64,000 bases of DNA from an uncultured Christensenellaceae bacterium. Lineage in GTDB: Bacteria; Bacillota; Clostridia; Christensenellales; UBA3700. Position numbers and translations under genes: made by a program. This document shows positions 43,067-55,178 of the stretch, one piece after another. How positions within the stretch are numbered: the stretch's first letter is position 1; every line of letters starts with the position of its first letter. The notes below the pieces were generated by a model. It was not told the DNA's origin, did no database searches, and saw only the letters and a program-made list of their open reading frames with translations. The stretch lies in the NCBI GenBank assembly GCA_944380305.1, contig CALWHF010000006.1:33660-97659 (forward strand). The letters are read 5' to 3'.

Positions 43067-43080
43067 ACACAATATATTGT
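43067..43080. promoter_or_regulatory. Lone NrdR-like palindrome upstream of pflB
   Basis: The core ACAATATATTGT (43069-43080) is identical to the distal box ahead of nrdD. It lies about 30 bases upstream of the pflB -35. A second copy at the spacing needed for NrdR is not seen. Confidence 0.5.
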
Positions 43081-43092
43081 TTTTACAAAAAT

Positions 43093-43128
43093 TAGCATAT
43101 ACAAAATGTTGCATTTTGCCGAATGCTA
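43093..43128. promoter_or_regulatory. Nested palindromes overlapping the pflB -35 box
   Basis: CAAAATG-TTG-CATTTTG (43102-43118) is a perfect 7-bp inverted repeat that contains the -35 hexamer. It is nested in TAGCAT (43093-43098) / ATGCTA (43123-43128). The position suits a repressor site. It does not match the usual Rex or FNR consensus closely. Confidence 0.5.
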
Positions 43129-43137
43129 TGATACAAT
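43109..43137 (+). promoter_or_regulatory. pflB operon promoter
   Basis: TTGCAT (43109-43114), 17 bases, TACAAT (43132-43137). Transcription would begin around 43144, just ahead of the riboswitch fold. Confidence 0.8.
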
Positions 43138-43151
43138 GACATTGCAATAGA

Positions 43152-43228
43152 AAGGTAGCTGTGCGACTGACGGATAATACATAGTTTACTATGGTGGAGC
43201 ACAGCGGTTTAAGTCGACCGTCTGGGCA
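43152..43228 (+). ncRNA. ZTP (pfl-type) riboswitch upstream of pflB
   Basis: The RNA shows the conserved skeleton of the pfl motif: GCTGTGC (43158-43164) pairs with GCACAGC (43199-43205), closing a hairpin CATAG-TTTA-CTATG (43180-43193). GACGG (43169-43173) can pair at long range with CCGTC (43218-43222), next to the conserved CTGGGCA end. The class senses ZTP/ZMP, signalling shortage of 10-formyl-THF, and was named for its place before pfl genes; formate made by PFL feeds that folate. A further stem, GTCCCG / CGGGAC, sits right before the AAAGGAGAG ribosome site and may be the expression platform. Confidence 0.75.
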
Positions 43229-43285
43229 AAATCAACAAAAAGTCCCGGCGGTATTTTTATTTCAGCGGGACAAAGGAGAGAATTT

Positions 43286-45511
43286 ATGAACAACGAATGG
43301 CAGGGTTTCAAGAAAGGCAACTGGTGCAAAAAGATCGACGTGAGAGATTTTATCGTCAGGAATTACACGCCTTATCTCGGCGACAAGTCCTTTTTGTCGG
43401 GACCTACCGCAAGGACTTCTGAGATAAAAGCCAAGGTCGACGACCTTCTCGTAAAGGAGGCTGAAAAGGGAGTGCTCGACGTAGACACGGAGAACGTCGC
43501 GTCGATCCTTTCATTCGCTCCCGGATATATCGACAAGGAAAAGGACATAATCGTGGGTCTTCAGACCGACGCGCCGCTCAAACGCGCGATCAACCCGTTC
43601 GCGGGCAAGAGAATGAGCGAAAAGGCGTGCGACGCATACGGTTATAAGATGTCCGACAAGATCAAGACCGAATTCAAATACCGCACTACGCACAACGACG
43701 GCGTTTTCCGCGTTTATACCGACGAGATGAGGGCTGCGAGACACGTCGGAGTCATTACAGGTCTTCCCGATGCGTATGCGAGAGGCAGGATCATAGGCGA
43801 CTACCGCAGGATCGCGCTGTACGGCATGGATTACCTGATCGAGTGCAAAAAGGCGGATAAAAAAGAGCTGGGCAAGAACGACATGAGCGCGGAGAATATC
43901 CAGCTTATGGAAGACGTGCAGAAACAACTCGAATTCATGGAACAGCTCAAGCAGATGGCGGCGCAATACGGCTGCGACATTTCCAGACCCGCCGCGAACG
44001 CGAAAGAGGCGGTGCAGTGGCTTTACTTCGGCTATCTCGGCGCGGTAAAAGAACAGAACGGCGCGGCAAACTCGATAGGCAGGATCTCTACCTTCCTCGA
44101 CATTTATTTCGAAAGAGACCTCAAAAACGGCACTCTGACCGAAGAAGGAGCGCAGGAGATAATAGATGACCTCGTGCTCAAACTCAGGCTCGTCAGACAC
44201 CTGCGTACACCCGAGTATAACGATCTGTTCGCGGGTGATCCTACATGGGTCACGACTTCCGAGGGCGGAATGTGCGAGGACGGCAGACCCATGGTCACCA
44301 AAAACTGTTTCCGCATATTGCAGACGCTTTATAATCTCGGCAGCAGCGCAGAGCCCAACATCACCGTGCTGTGGGCGCAGAAACTGCCTCAGGGCTTCAA
44401 GGATTTCTGTGCGCAGGTATCCATCGATACCGACTCCATTCAGTACGAGAACGACGACGTAATGCGTCCCGCGTTCGGCGACGACTACGCTATAGCCTGC
44501 TGCGTATCCGCGATGAAAGAGGGCAAACAGATGCAGTTCTTCGGCGCGAGATGCAATCTTGCGAAAGTGCTCCTGATGGCACTCAACGGAGGTAAGGACG
44601 AGATCTACGGTATACAGGTCGCGCCTGCAGGCAAAGTTTTCGACGAGGGCGTGCTCAACTACGACGAAGTGCTCAAGGCGTATAAGAAGTATATGAAGTG
44701 GATGGCAAAGCTCTATGTCAACACCCTTAACATAATCCACTATATGCACGACAAATACGCGTACGAGAGGCTTATGATGAGCTTGCACGATACGCACGTC
44801 GAAAGGCTGATGGCTTTCGGCATATGCGGTCTCAGCGTGCTTGCGGACAGCCTCAGCGCGATCAAATACGCGAAGGTCAAGGCGGTCAAGGACGAGCGCG
44901 GCATCATCACCGACTTCGTGACCGAAGGCGATTTTCCCAAGTACGGCAACGACGACGACAGGGTAGACGCTATCGCGAAGTGGATAGTGGAGAGTTTCTA
45001 CAAAGAGCTTGTCAAGACCCCGACTTACAGAGGCGCGAAACACACGCTGTCGATACTGACGATAACTTCCAACGTAGTCTACGGCAAAAAGACGGGATCC
45101 ACTCCCGACGGCAGAAAGCGCGGAGAGCCGTTCGCACCAGGTGCTAATCCGATGCACGGCAGAGACTGCGAAGGCGCGCTCGCCAGCCTGAACTCGGTTG
45201 CGAAACTCGATTACGGCTGTTGCAGAGACGGCATATCCAACACTTTCTCGATCACGCCCGACACGCTCGGAGAGAACGAGCAGGACAGAATAAGCAAGCT
45301 GACGGCTATGCTTGACGGATACTTTATTCAGGATGCTCATCATCTCAACGTCAACGTGCTGCACAGGCAGAAGCTCATCGACGCGATGAACAATCCCGCG
45401 CTTTATCCCAACCTGACCATAAGAGTCAGCGGATACGCGGTAAACTTCAACAAGCTGAACAAGAATCAGCAACAGGAAGTCATCAACCGTACCTTCCACG
45501 AAAAATTCTGA
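43286..45511 (+). CDS. pflB: Pyruvate formate-lyase (formate C-acetyltransferase)
   Basis: A 741-residue glycyl-radical enzyme turning pyruvate and CoA into acetyl-CoA and formate. It has the opening [22 protein letters not shown], the catalytic cysteine pair C405-C406 (AIACCVSAM) typical of true PFL, and the radical glycine G716 in RVSGYAVNF. The activase gene follows after 4 bases. The promoter region carries an NrdR-like box, nested palindromes and a ZTP riboswitch, so redox and one-carbon status probably both set expression. Confidence 0.97.
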   Translation: MNNEWQGFKKGNWCKKIDVRDFIVRNYTPYLGDKSFLSGPTARTSEIKAKVDDLLVKEAEKGVLDVDTENVASILSFAPGYIDKEKDIIVGLQTDAPLKRAINPFAGKRMSEKACDAYGYKMSDKIKTEFKYRTTHNDGVFRVYTDEMRAARHVGVITGLPDAYARGRIIGDYRRIALYGMDYLIECKKADKKELGKNDMSAENIQLMEDVQKQLEFMEQLKQMAAQYGCDISRPAANAKEAVQWLYFGYLGAVKEQNGAANSIGRISTFLDIYFERDLKNGTLTEEGAQEIIDDLVLKLRLVRHLRTPEYNDLFAGDPTWVTTSEGGMCEDGRPMVTKNCFRILQTLYNLGSSAEPNITVLWAQKLPQGFKDFCAQVSIDTDSIQYENDDVMRPAFGDDYAIACCVSAMKEGKQMQFFGARCNLAKVLLMALNGGKDEIYGIQVAPAGKVFDEGVLNYDEVLKAYKKYMKWMAKLYVNTLNIIHYMHDKYAYERLMMSLHDTHVERLMAFGICGLSVLADSLSAIKYAKVKAVKDERGIITDFVTEGDFPKYGNDDDRVDAIAKWIVESFYKELVKTPTYRGAKHTLSILTITSNVVYGKKTGSTPDGRKRGEPFAPGANPMHGRDCEGALASLNSVAKLDYGCCRDGISNTFSITPDTLGENEQDRISKLTAMLDGYFIQDAHHLNVNVLHRQKLIDAMNNPALYPNLTIRVSGYAVNFNKLNKNQQQEVINRTFHEKF

Positions 45512-45515
45512 AGAT

Positions 45516-46253
45516 ATGACAGATAAGCAGCCGACGGCGAATATCCATTCTTTCGAAAGCTTGGCGACGCTCGACGGCAAGGGCATCCGCTACGGGATAT
45601 TTTTCGTCGGTTGTCCGTTTCGTTGCGTTTACTGTCACAATCCCGATACGTGGAGCGGTGAAGGAAAGAGATATACCGTCGACGAGCTGGTAAAGAAGAT
45701 CGTCAGATACAAGCCTTATTTCGGCAAGGACGGCGGCGTAACGCTGAGCGGTGGGGAAGTCCTCGTCCAGAGTGCTTTTGCGGCGAAACTCGAAAAGAAA
45801 CTTGCGAAAGAGGGTATCGGTGTCGCGCTCGACACGTCGGGAGGAGTACCTCTTACAGACGACGTTAAAGACGCTTTATCGCATGCGGAGATGGTAATTC
45901 TCGATCTCAAATTCTGGGACGACGAGCATTACGTCAGATATTGCAACGGCAGCATTTCCACGGTACTCGATACGCTTGAGTTCTGCGAGCAAAAAAACGT
46001 GCCCGTGTGGATAAGAACGGTAATGGTTCCCGGAATAAACGACAAAAAAGAGTGCATTGACAAGTACGCCGAAACAGTCAGAGGATATAAATGCGTCAAG
46101 AGGTATCAGCTGCTCGCATTCCATACCATGGGCTTTTCAAAATACGAGAAACTGGGTATAAAAAATCCGCTGGAAGGAACGCCCGCTCTCGATAGAAAAA
46201 GGCTGGACGAATTGCAGGCGTATCTGGATGCGAAGGAGATAACGAATGAATAG
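45516..46253 (+). CDS. pflA: Pyruvate formate-lyase activating enzyme (radical SAM)
   Basis: Installs the glycyl radical on PflB. The 245 residues show the cluster motif VGCPFRCVYC (C33, C37, C40), then HNPDTW, the SAM motif GGVTLSGGEVL, and LDTSG. Translation is probably coupled to pflB. Its end overlaps the next gene by 8 bases. Confidence 0.96.
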   Translation: MTDKQPTANIHSFESLATLDGKGIRYGIFFVGCPFRCVYCHNPDTWSGEGKRYTVDELVKKIVRYKPYFGKDGGVTLSGGEVLVQSAFAAKLEKKLAKEGIGVALDTSGGVPLTDDVKDALSHAEMVILDLKFWDDEHYVRYCNGSISTVLDTLEFCEQKNVPVWIRTVMVPGINDKKECIDKYAETVRGYKCVKRYQLLAFHTMGFSKYEKLGIKNPLEGTPALDRKRLDELQAYLDAKEITNE

Positions 46254-46716
46254 AGAGCAGAGGATGCAGCTCGCTTACGAGAATTTCAAAAAGGGATACA
46301 ACTGCTGTCAGTCGGTCGTGCTGGCGTTTGCTGACGTGTTGCCGCTCGACGAAGAGATTCTGGAAAAAGTGACCCTGGGTTTCGGCGCGGGTTACGGCAG
46401 GACGAGAAATCTCTGCGGAGCGGTCAGTTCTTACGGTTTCGTACTCGGGCTGCTGCACGACAAGCGCGCTACTCTTGCGGACGACAAGACAGACGTTTAC
46501 AAACATATCACGGATCTCGACAATAAGTTCAAGGAGCTGAACGGATCGGATAACTGCGGAGAACTTCTCAGAAACGTCAGAAATCTCACCTCGGGATACG
46601 TTCCGCAGGTCAGAGACGAGGAATATTACAAGGTGCGCCCCTGCGCTAAATTCGTGATAGACAGCGCGGGTCTTCTGCACGACAAACTCGTTGAGACGGG
46701 TGCGATAAAAGAGTGA
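46246..46716 (+). CDS. C_GCAxxG_C_C-family redox-type protein
   Basis: A 156-residue cysteine-rich protein of a family of putative redox proteins. Cysteine positions fit: YNCCQSV near residue 21, GFGAGYGRTRNLCGAVSSYG (about 45-64), NCGELL near 104, and RPCAKFV near 132. It overlaps pflA by 8 bases and is closed by the operon terminator, so it is made together with the PFL system. A role in protecting, repairing or feeding electrons to the glycyl-radical system is an inference from context; no biochemical role is established to my knowledge. Confidence 0.85.
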   Translation: MNREQRMQLAYENFKKGYNCCQSVVLAFADVLPLDEEILEKVTLGFGAGYGRTRNLCGAVSSYGFVLGLLHDKRATLADDKTDVYKHITDLDNKFKELNGSDNCGELLRNVRNLTSGYVPQVRDEEYYKVRPCAKFVIDSAGLLHDKLVETGAIKE

Positions 46717-46734
46717 TTCCGCAATAAAATTTAT

Positions 46735-46760
46735 GATCCCGCAGATGCGGGATCTTTTTT
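46735..46760 (+). terminator. Terminator of the pfl operon
   Basis: 8-bp perfect stem GATCCCGC (46735-46742) / GCGGGATC (46747-46754) with AGAT loop, then six T. Confidence 0.93.
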
Positions 46761-46842
46761 ATTGTTTCAAAGCGGAGAGAGAAGAGTGCGTCGACTACAT
46801 TCCCTTTATTATATAAAGAGCGCGAATGCACATACTCGCATT

Positions 46843-47220
46843 ATGCGGTGGGTACTCAAAAAGATATACAGAATAGCAGGCAACGCGTACTGGAAGATAT
46901 TCGGAGGCTTTGCTCTTTCGTTGATATGGTTCGTCCTGGGTGCGCTGTTTATATTGTCCGTGATAGGCATAAACTTCGGAGTCAGATGCGTAAGGACGGG
47001 CATATTCGTGTTCAGACCTTTCGGAAAACAGACGGTCACGGTATTCGATAAGCCTGTCGCCGACACACTGTGGGCATTGACCGCTGGCGCAGTACTCGGA
47101 GTAGTGTCGGTACTCGGTGCGCTTACATCATTGGTCGGTATCGTCACGGCACCGCTCAGTTTGCAATGGATAAAAGTGGCAAGAGTTTCGCTGTTTCCGT
47201 TTTCGACATATATCAGATAA
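46843..47220 (+). CDS. YccF-like inner membrane protein
   Basis: A 125-residue membrane protein with two YccF repeats: GGFALSLIWFVLGALFILSVIG then FGVRCVRTGIFVFRPFGK (about residues 20-61), and a second, weaker copy ending GIVTAPLSLQWIKVARVSLFPF. Two to four membrane segments; function of the family is unknown. I take ATG 46843, where homology begins; there is no clear ribosome site. Further upstream in-frame codons lack one too. Confidence 0.75.
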   Translation: MRWVLKKIYRIAGNAYWKIFGGFALSLIWFVLGALFILSVIGINFGVRCVRTGIFVFRPFGKQTVTVFDKPVADTLWALTAGAVLGVVSVLGALTSLVGIVTAPLSLQWIKVARVSLFPFSTYIR

Positions 47221-47411
47221 TTTCCGCGCCCGTGTTTGTTTTTGATATAAATCATAATGATGTCGCTTTGATTTTTTTCGGGCAAAAAAGAGTTTGACGC
47301 AGAGTTTCGGCGTTTTTATTGCGTTGTTTAGTAGTTTCGGGACGGAGCGGAAGCGTGCTTATGCAGACGCTTTCGGGAAGGAATTTTAATAGAAATTTTT
47401 GCCGACAGCTA
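47221..47411 (+). other. Gap before lacZ: no gene seen
   Basis: AT-rich non-coding sequence with several TTTTT runs but no clear terminator stem after the YccF-like gene. Only the lacZ promoter at its right edge is convincing. Confidence 0.4.
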
Positions 47412-50527
<3,116 letters not shown>

Positions 50528-50684
50528 CGGGCGCGCGAGCGCGCTTGCGATGCGGATATTCCCGCGCAGGCGTTTCTACCTCAAATATGGTTATTTATTA
50601 ATGTACGCGCGCGCGTTGTAAGAAAGTATTTATTTATAATATTAATGTTTTTAATAAAATTTATAAATATTTTCTTTATTACTA
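50528..50684 (+). other. Gap after lacZ
   Basis: Contains GCGCGC-GA-GCGCGC (about 50532-50545), a possible stem without a U-tract, and an alternating-purine stretch (GCGCGCGC at about 50608). No gene seen. Confidence 0.35.
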
Positions 50685-50713
50685 TTGAAAACCGGACAAG
50701 TATATGCTATAAT
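50685..50713 (+). promoter_or_regulatory. Promoter of the YdbC/PC4-like gene
   Basis: TTGAAA (50685-50690), 17 bases, TATAAT (50708-50713), with an extended TG before the -10. Confidence 0.85.
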
Positions 50714-50753
50714 ACAGATATAATATTGTGGCGGCAAACGGAGGAAAGTTTTT

Positions 50754-50978
50754 ATGGCAAAAGAATTCGATTACGAAGTAGTCAAGACTTACGGCAGTCT
50801 TTCGGAATCCAGCAAGGGTTGGAAGAAAGAGATCAAACTCATCAGCTGGAATCAGAAAGAGCCCAAATACGACATCAGAGAATGGTCTCCGGACGGCGAG
50901 AAGATGGGCAAGGGTGTGACTCTTTCCAAAGAAGAACTCGTCAATCTCAAAGCTCTTCTGGACGATATTCTCGACTGA
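50754..50978 (+). CDS. YdbC/PC4-family ssDNA-binding protein
   Basis: A 74-residue protein with the PC4 (p15 coactivator) fold used by bacterial YdbC proteins to bind single-stranded DNA. The middle of the protein (SSKGWKKEIKLISWN, then KYDIREWSPDGEKMGKGVTLSKEE) matches the YdbC pattern closely in spacing and key Trp, Asp and Gly residues. Monocistronic, with own promoter and terminator; a nucleoid or transcription role is inferred. Confidence 0.9.
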   Translation: MAKEFDYEVVKTYGSLSESSKGWKKEIKLISWNQKEPKYDIREWSPDGEKMGKGVTLSKEELVNLKALLDDILD

Positions 50979-51030
50979 CGAAAGTCGGATCTTTACTACA
51001 TACTGACTGATTTATGCGGTATATCACTAT

Positions 51031-51060
51031 ACGGTAGTTTTTGCTACCGTATTTTTTTAT
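51031..51060 (+). terminator. Terminator after the YdbC/PC4-like gene
   Basis: 7-bp stem ACGGTAG (51031-51037) / CTACCGT (51044-51050) followed by A and seven T. Confidence 0.9.
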
Positions 51061-51179
51061 TTTTCATGACACGTTATTTGAAATTCTCGACGCAAGACTT
51101 TGCGATACACGTCGTCAGCGGTTTGAAGTCTCAAATATCGAAAGCAGTCGTTTTAAGGTAAAATTTACATTTTCTGTTG

Positions 51180-51208
51180 TTGACAAAGCAGAGTCGCGGT
51201 AATATAAT
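51180..51208 (+). promoter_or_regulatory. Promoter of the CPA2 antiporter (perfect consensus)
   Basis: TTGACA (51180-51185), 17 bases, TATAAT (51203-51208). Confidence 0.88.
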
Positions 51209-51249
51209 GAATAAAGTCGGATAAGGGAGAATAAACGGGAGGTGCGTTT

Positions 51250-52656
51250 ATGGGTTACGTTTTCAGCTATAACATCTTTTTACACCTTGCATTGATCCTG
51301 TTGCTTACGAAAGTGCTCGGCATATTGATGAGAAAGATCGGTCTGCCGCAGGTCGTAGGCGCACTTATCGCAGGTATAATCATAGGCGTCAGCGGTATCA
51401 TCAAGGACACGAGCGAGCTCAAACCGTTTGCGGAGATTGGAGTGGTCATGATAATGTTCACTGCCGGTATGGAGACGAATTTCAAAGAGCTAAAGAAAAA
51501 CGGAGTAGCGTCAGTGCTCATCACTAGCCTGGGCGTCATAGTTCCGCTTGCCGTAGGTTTCGGCGTTTCGTGGATAATCCCCGGTCTCGAACTCAAAGAA
51601 AGATTTTTCTTCGGCGTCATATTGGCAGCTACATCGGTCGGCATTACGGTCGCAGTTCTCAAGGAGATCGGCAAGATACACGGCAAGGTCGGCGCGAGCA
51701 TAGTTACGGCGGCGGTTCTCGACGACATCATTGGCATAGTAATTCTTGCGTTCGCTACAGGCGAAGTGGATTCGGGCACATGGGGATACAAGATCGTCGA
51801 TCTGTTCGGAGATCCCGCAAACGTATCGTCGGGAGTGCAGGTACTTATCAACGTTGTGCTGTTCTTTGTCATTGCGATAGCGTTCGGCATTGCGATACAT
51901 TTTATTTTCAAATTCCTCAGCAAGAAATTCCCTCATACGAGAAGGCTGTCGATATTCGGTCTCGCGACCGCGTTTCTGTTCGCATGGTTTTCTGAAGAGC
52001 TCTTCGGCGTTGCGGCTATCACGGGTGCGTTCGTTGCGGGTATGATGATGTCCAACATGAAACAGACCGAGTACGTCGAGCGTCGTATAGATATGAGCGC
52101 GTATATGCTGTTCAGCCCGATTTTCTTCGCCAACATCGGCATATGCCTGGACTACAAGTCGCTTGTCGACAATTTCGGATGGACGTTGATCCTGTTCAGC
52201 CTCACGTTTGTGATATGCGGTATGGCCGCTAAACTCGTCGGTTGCGGTGCGGGCGGACTCATATGCAAATACAAGCCCCACGAGAGTCTCGAGGTAGGTC
52301 TCGGCATGATGGTCAGAGGAGAGGTTTGTCTTATCGTCGCGCAGAAAGGTATCGAGGAGGGTATCATGGATCCCGCATATCTTCCCGCAGTCATTCTTCT
52401 CGTCATAATGTCGTCGCTGCTGACTCCGATATTCCTGAAACTGACTTTCAAGAAATTCCCCGACGAAGTGGTGGACGACAAATACGTTACGCCTGCGTCG
52501 CCAGTCGCAGCCAACATAATAAAAGAAAAGCTCGAGAAGGATATGCCCGTTCTCGACGAGACCATAAGTTCCGAGGCGAACGATGTCGCAATCGATCAGA
52601 TGAGCGAAGTAGAGCAGCACAAGGAAGAGGCTCGTTCTGAAGAAGAAAAGAAGTAA
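51250..52656 (+). CDS. Monovalent cation:proton antiporter, CPA2 family
   Basis: A 468-residue membrane protein with about 12-13 segments. Family landmarks are GLPQVVGALIAGIIIG, FTAGMETNFKELKK, LAATSVGITVAVLKEIGK, VTAAVLDDIIGIVILAF (the paired Asp that bind the ion), GAFVAGMMMSN and GMMVRGEVCLIVA. The C-terminal ~70 residues are charged and cytoplasmic but lack a TrkA-N/RCK domain, so it is not a full Kef channel. It exports Na+ or K+ for pH and salt balance. Two ribosome-like sites (AAGGGAGA and GGGAGGTG) precede the ATG. Confidence 0.93.
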   Translation: MGYVFSYNIFLHLALILLLTKVLGILMRKIGLPQVVGALIAGIIIGVSGIIKDTSELKPFAEIGVVMIMFTAGMETNFKELKKNGVASVLITSLGVIVPLAVGFGVSWIIPGLELKERFFFGVILAATSVGITVAVLKEIGKIHGKVGASIVTAAVLDDIIGIVILAFATGEVDSGTWGYKIVDLFGDPANVSSGVQVLINVVLFFVIAIAFGIAIHFIFKFLSKKFPHTRRLSIFGLATAFLFAWFSEELFGVAAITGAFVAGMMMSNMKQTEYVERRIDMSAYMLFSPIFFANIGICLDYKSLVDNFGWTLILFSLTFVICGMAAKLVGCGAGGLICKYKPHESLEVGLGMMVRGEVCLIVAQKGIEEGIMDPAYLPAVILLVIMSSLLTPIFLKLTFKKFPDEVVDDKYVTPASPVAANIIKEKLEKDMPVLDETISSEANDVAIDQMSEVEQHKEEARSEEEKK

Positions 52657-52676
52657 ATCTCATATACGAACAACCG

Positions 52677-52705
52677 CGCGTCGCTGAAAAGCGGCGCGTT
52701 TTTTT
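52677..52705 (+). terminator. Terminator after the antiporter
   Basis: A 9-bp stem CGCGTCGCT (52677-52685) / AGCGGCGCG (52690-52698), one G-U pair, GAAA loop, seven T. Confidence 0.93.
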
Positions 52706-52742
52706 GCCTTTTTTATCCTGTAACTCAAAACATATCTGAAAG

Positions 52743-52771
52743 TTGATTAATCCGCGCGCGTATGCTATAAT
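52743..52771 (+). promoter_or_regulatory. Promoter placing the start of transcription at the transglutaminase-like gene's ATG
   Basis: TTGATT (52743-52748), 17 bases, TATAAT (52766-52771) with an upstream TATG. Transcription would begin at about 52778 and the ATG is at 52779, so the message appears leaderless; no Shine-Dalgarno sequence is present. Confidence 0.75.
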
Positions 52772-52778
52772 GTAGTCG

Positions 52779-55178
52779 ATGAAAAAACGCAGTTACGCAA
52801 TAGCCGCGGTCGTACTTCTGATCGCCATAGTCGCGCCCTTCGTTTTAGGTGCATGTTCGGTACTTTCGCTCACGCTGAAAAGACCGACGCTCAGCTATGC
52901 CGACGGAGTGGTCGAATGGGGGGCAGTAGGGTACGCGAATTCGTATTCGGTGTCGTTGTACGCAGATGACGACGGCGCAGTGGGAGACAAGATCTCGGGA
53001 CCCGAAACCGTGACGAACACGAATTACGTCATAAGAGATTACGGTATCGTCTGGATAGGGGTCAAGGCGGTAAGCTCTAGACAATTTTTCGAAGATTCGG
53101 CAGAGGCGTTCCTGCGGGTAGAGAAGAAAGACACGTCGAGCGACGTGACCGTACCCGACGATCCCGTGAAGCCCGACGATCCGACGGAGCCCGACGATCC
53201 GTCCGTACCCGATAAGCCGACAGATCCTTCAGAAGGAAGCGACGCGTTGCCTTCGAGCGCACCCGATCTCGGGCTCCCCGCGGGAGCGGTCAGAAAATTC
53301 AATTACGTCGTTTACGGCGGTGACGGCATATCCGTCGCGATGACCGATAATACCGATAAGGTGACAAGACTTTTCGTCAACGGCGGAGAACTCGTCGGAG
53401 GATGGAGATACGACTCGGCAAACAATGCGGTAGAGCTCGAAAAAGACCTGTTCTCCGATATTTCCGCAGGCATAGATACAGAATTTACCGCTATGACCGA
53501 AAGCGGAGAGATTTTCGATTTTTACGTTACCGTGACAAACAAATCTAAAATGCCCGCAGGTATCGATCTGCCGAGTTACGGCGCGTATCTGTTCTGCAAA
53601 AACGCGTCAGACGCATCCGAAGGCGTAAAGGTTGCATTCGATTCGTCAGCAAGCGTTCAGGCAGTCAGCATGGACGGAACGAAAGTGCAGTACACGACCG
53701 CGAATTATTCGCTGACGTCGACAAGCGTCACTTTCAAAGAAAAATATCTTGCGTCTCTCGGCTACGGTTTGCATGAGGCGGAGCTGTTCACGACCAACGG
53801 AATAATAGACTTTTATCTGTTCGTATATTCTACGAGCATTATGTGTTATGATCTTTATTACGAATTCGACGATTGCTATCCGTCTCTCGTTCTCGGCTGG
53901 AGCGTCGATTATCCGATAGACAAGTTCGAAGTGGTAGTCAACGGCACCGTGTATTCGGACGAGAATTATCCCGAGCGCTTCGACGGCAATACTTTCGATC
54001 TGACGGGACTTTGCGTCGGGTCGATAAGCGCGAGCGTAAGAAGTTACGTCGACGGCGTCGCTACTCCCGCTGTCAGCGCGTCGCTTGCGTATGCAGACAA
54101 CACGTCGAAGATAGCGGCGTATCTGGATAAAGAGCAGGGTTTCGAATATCTCGGGGAAAAGCATAACAGATACATCGACAGCGACGAGGAAATGGATCTC
54201 CTCGCGTACTATATGATTCTTTACAACGACGATCTCCCGACCAGGGTCTTCAATACCGTGAGCGGGGAGAAGGAAATGACTTACGTCGAAGTGTTCGTAG
54301 ATCCGTCGCTCGGAGTTTCGGACGCAAGCGACGTGATGAGGATTTTTGCAGAATCGTGCGCGAAATACAAAGAGTCTACAAAACATTCTTACGCCGCGCT
54401 CGGGGCTGACGGTGCGTACTGTCTGGGGATGCTGATGGTTTCGCAAAACGAGGCTTTGTATGACAGCACCACGCAGTATTCCGAGGCTGAGGGAAACGAG
54501 TTCCATCTGACACGTTCGACGCGCGCATCCGATTTCGATGACTTTGCGATAAACGACAGAAAAGAGGTTTCGGTAGAAAGCAGCGATCAGCTGTTCTTCG
54601 CGGCAGAGGCGGGGTATCAGCCCGTACCCGTGGCGGGAAGCGTAGCCGAAAATCTGTATAAGCTTGCTAAAGACGTCTGCCGCACATGGATAGACGACTC
54701 CATGACCGATTACGAGAAAGTCCACGCTATCTACGACTGGCTGGGCAAAAACGTGATCTACGACCACAACATCGTCAAAGAAATGGGCAATATCCAACCC
54801 AGCAGCAGCCTGTACAACAAATTTTATTCGTACGACAGCTTTTATCTCGAAGGCGTGTTCGAGAACGGCGTTGCCGTATGTAACGGCATAGCAAAGTCGT
54901 TCGTATTGCTTTGCTCGATAGAAGGTATATCGGCTGTCAAAGTCAACGGTACCGTCAGCAGCGGAGCGCATGCCTGGAACAAAGTTTACATCAACGGAAA
55001 GTGGTATCTTATCGACAGTACCTGGAGCAATCAGAATGACGAGAAGACGAGGACAGAGGGATTTACGCACGATTATCTGTTTATGACGTCGGCAGAGGCG
55101 GCGAGCAGAAACGAGCAGACTGCCGATACGCTCGGCTACTACTGCGGCGATGTATTGATAGGAGACAATTTTCGCTGA
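52779..55178 (+). CDS. Transglutaminase-like lipoprotein
   Basis: A 799-residue surface protein with lipobox LGAC (C26). An Ig/FN3-like stretch is followed by a Pro-Asp-rich linker made of PDDP-type repeats (about residues 120-165), then further beta-rich domains. The C-terminal transglutaminase/protease-like core has a complete triad: C701 (GVAVCNGIAKSF), H731 (AHAWNKVY) and D746 (LIDSTWS). Such domains cleave or cross-link peptides or glycans in cell-wall settings. The end overlaps the next gene's ATG by one base. Confidence 0.85.
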   Translation: MKKRSYAIAAVVLLIAIVAPFVLGACSVLSLTLKRPTLSYADGVVEWGAVGYANSYSVSLYADDDGAVGDKISGPETVTNTNYVIRDYGIVWIGVKAVSSRQFFEDSAEAFLRVEKKDTSSDVTVPDDPVKPDDPTEPDDPSVPDKPTDPSEGSDALPSSAPDLGLPAGAVRKFNYVVYGGDGISVAMTDNTDKVTRLFVNGGELVGGWRYDSANNAVELEKDLFSDISAGIDTEFTAMTESGEIFDFYVTVTNKSKMPAGIDLPSYGAYLFCKNASDASEGVKVAFDSSASVQAVSMDGTKVQYTTANYSLTSTSVTFKEKYLASLGYGLHEAELFTTNGIIDFYLFVYSTSIMCYDLYYEFDDCYPSLVLGWSVDYPIDKFEVVVNGTVYSDENYPERFDGNTFDLTGLCVGSISASVRSYVDGVATPAVSASLAYADNTSKIAAYLDKEQGFEYLGEKHNRYIDSDEEMDLLAYYMILYNDDLPTRVFNTVSGEKEMTYVEVFVDPSLGVSDASDVMRIFAESCAKYKESTKHSYAALGADGAYCLGMLMVSQNEALYDSTTQYSEAEGNEFHLTRSTRASDFDDFAINDRKEVSVESSDQLFFAAEAGYQPVPVAGSVAENLYKLAKDVCRTWIDDSMTDYEKVHAIYDWLGKNVIYDHNIVKEMGNIQPSSSLYNKFYSYDSFYLEGVFENGVAVCNGIAKSFVLLCSIEGISAVKVNGTVSSGAHAWNKVYINGKWYLIDSTWSNQNDEKTRTEGFTHDYLFMTSAEAASRNEQTADTLGYYCGDVLIGDNFR

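Noticed and set aside
43511..45586. A 691-residue open frame opposite pflB
   Set aside because: Antisense shadow of a fully recognised enzyme.
50532..50545. Terminator after lacZ
   Set aside because: The G+C stem has a two-base loop and no T-run after it.
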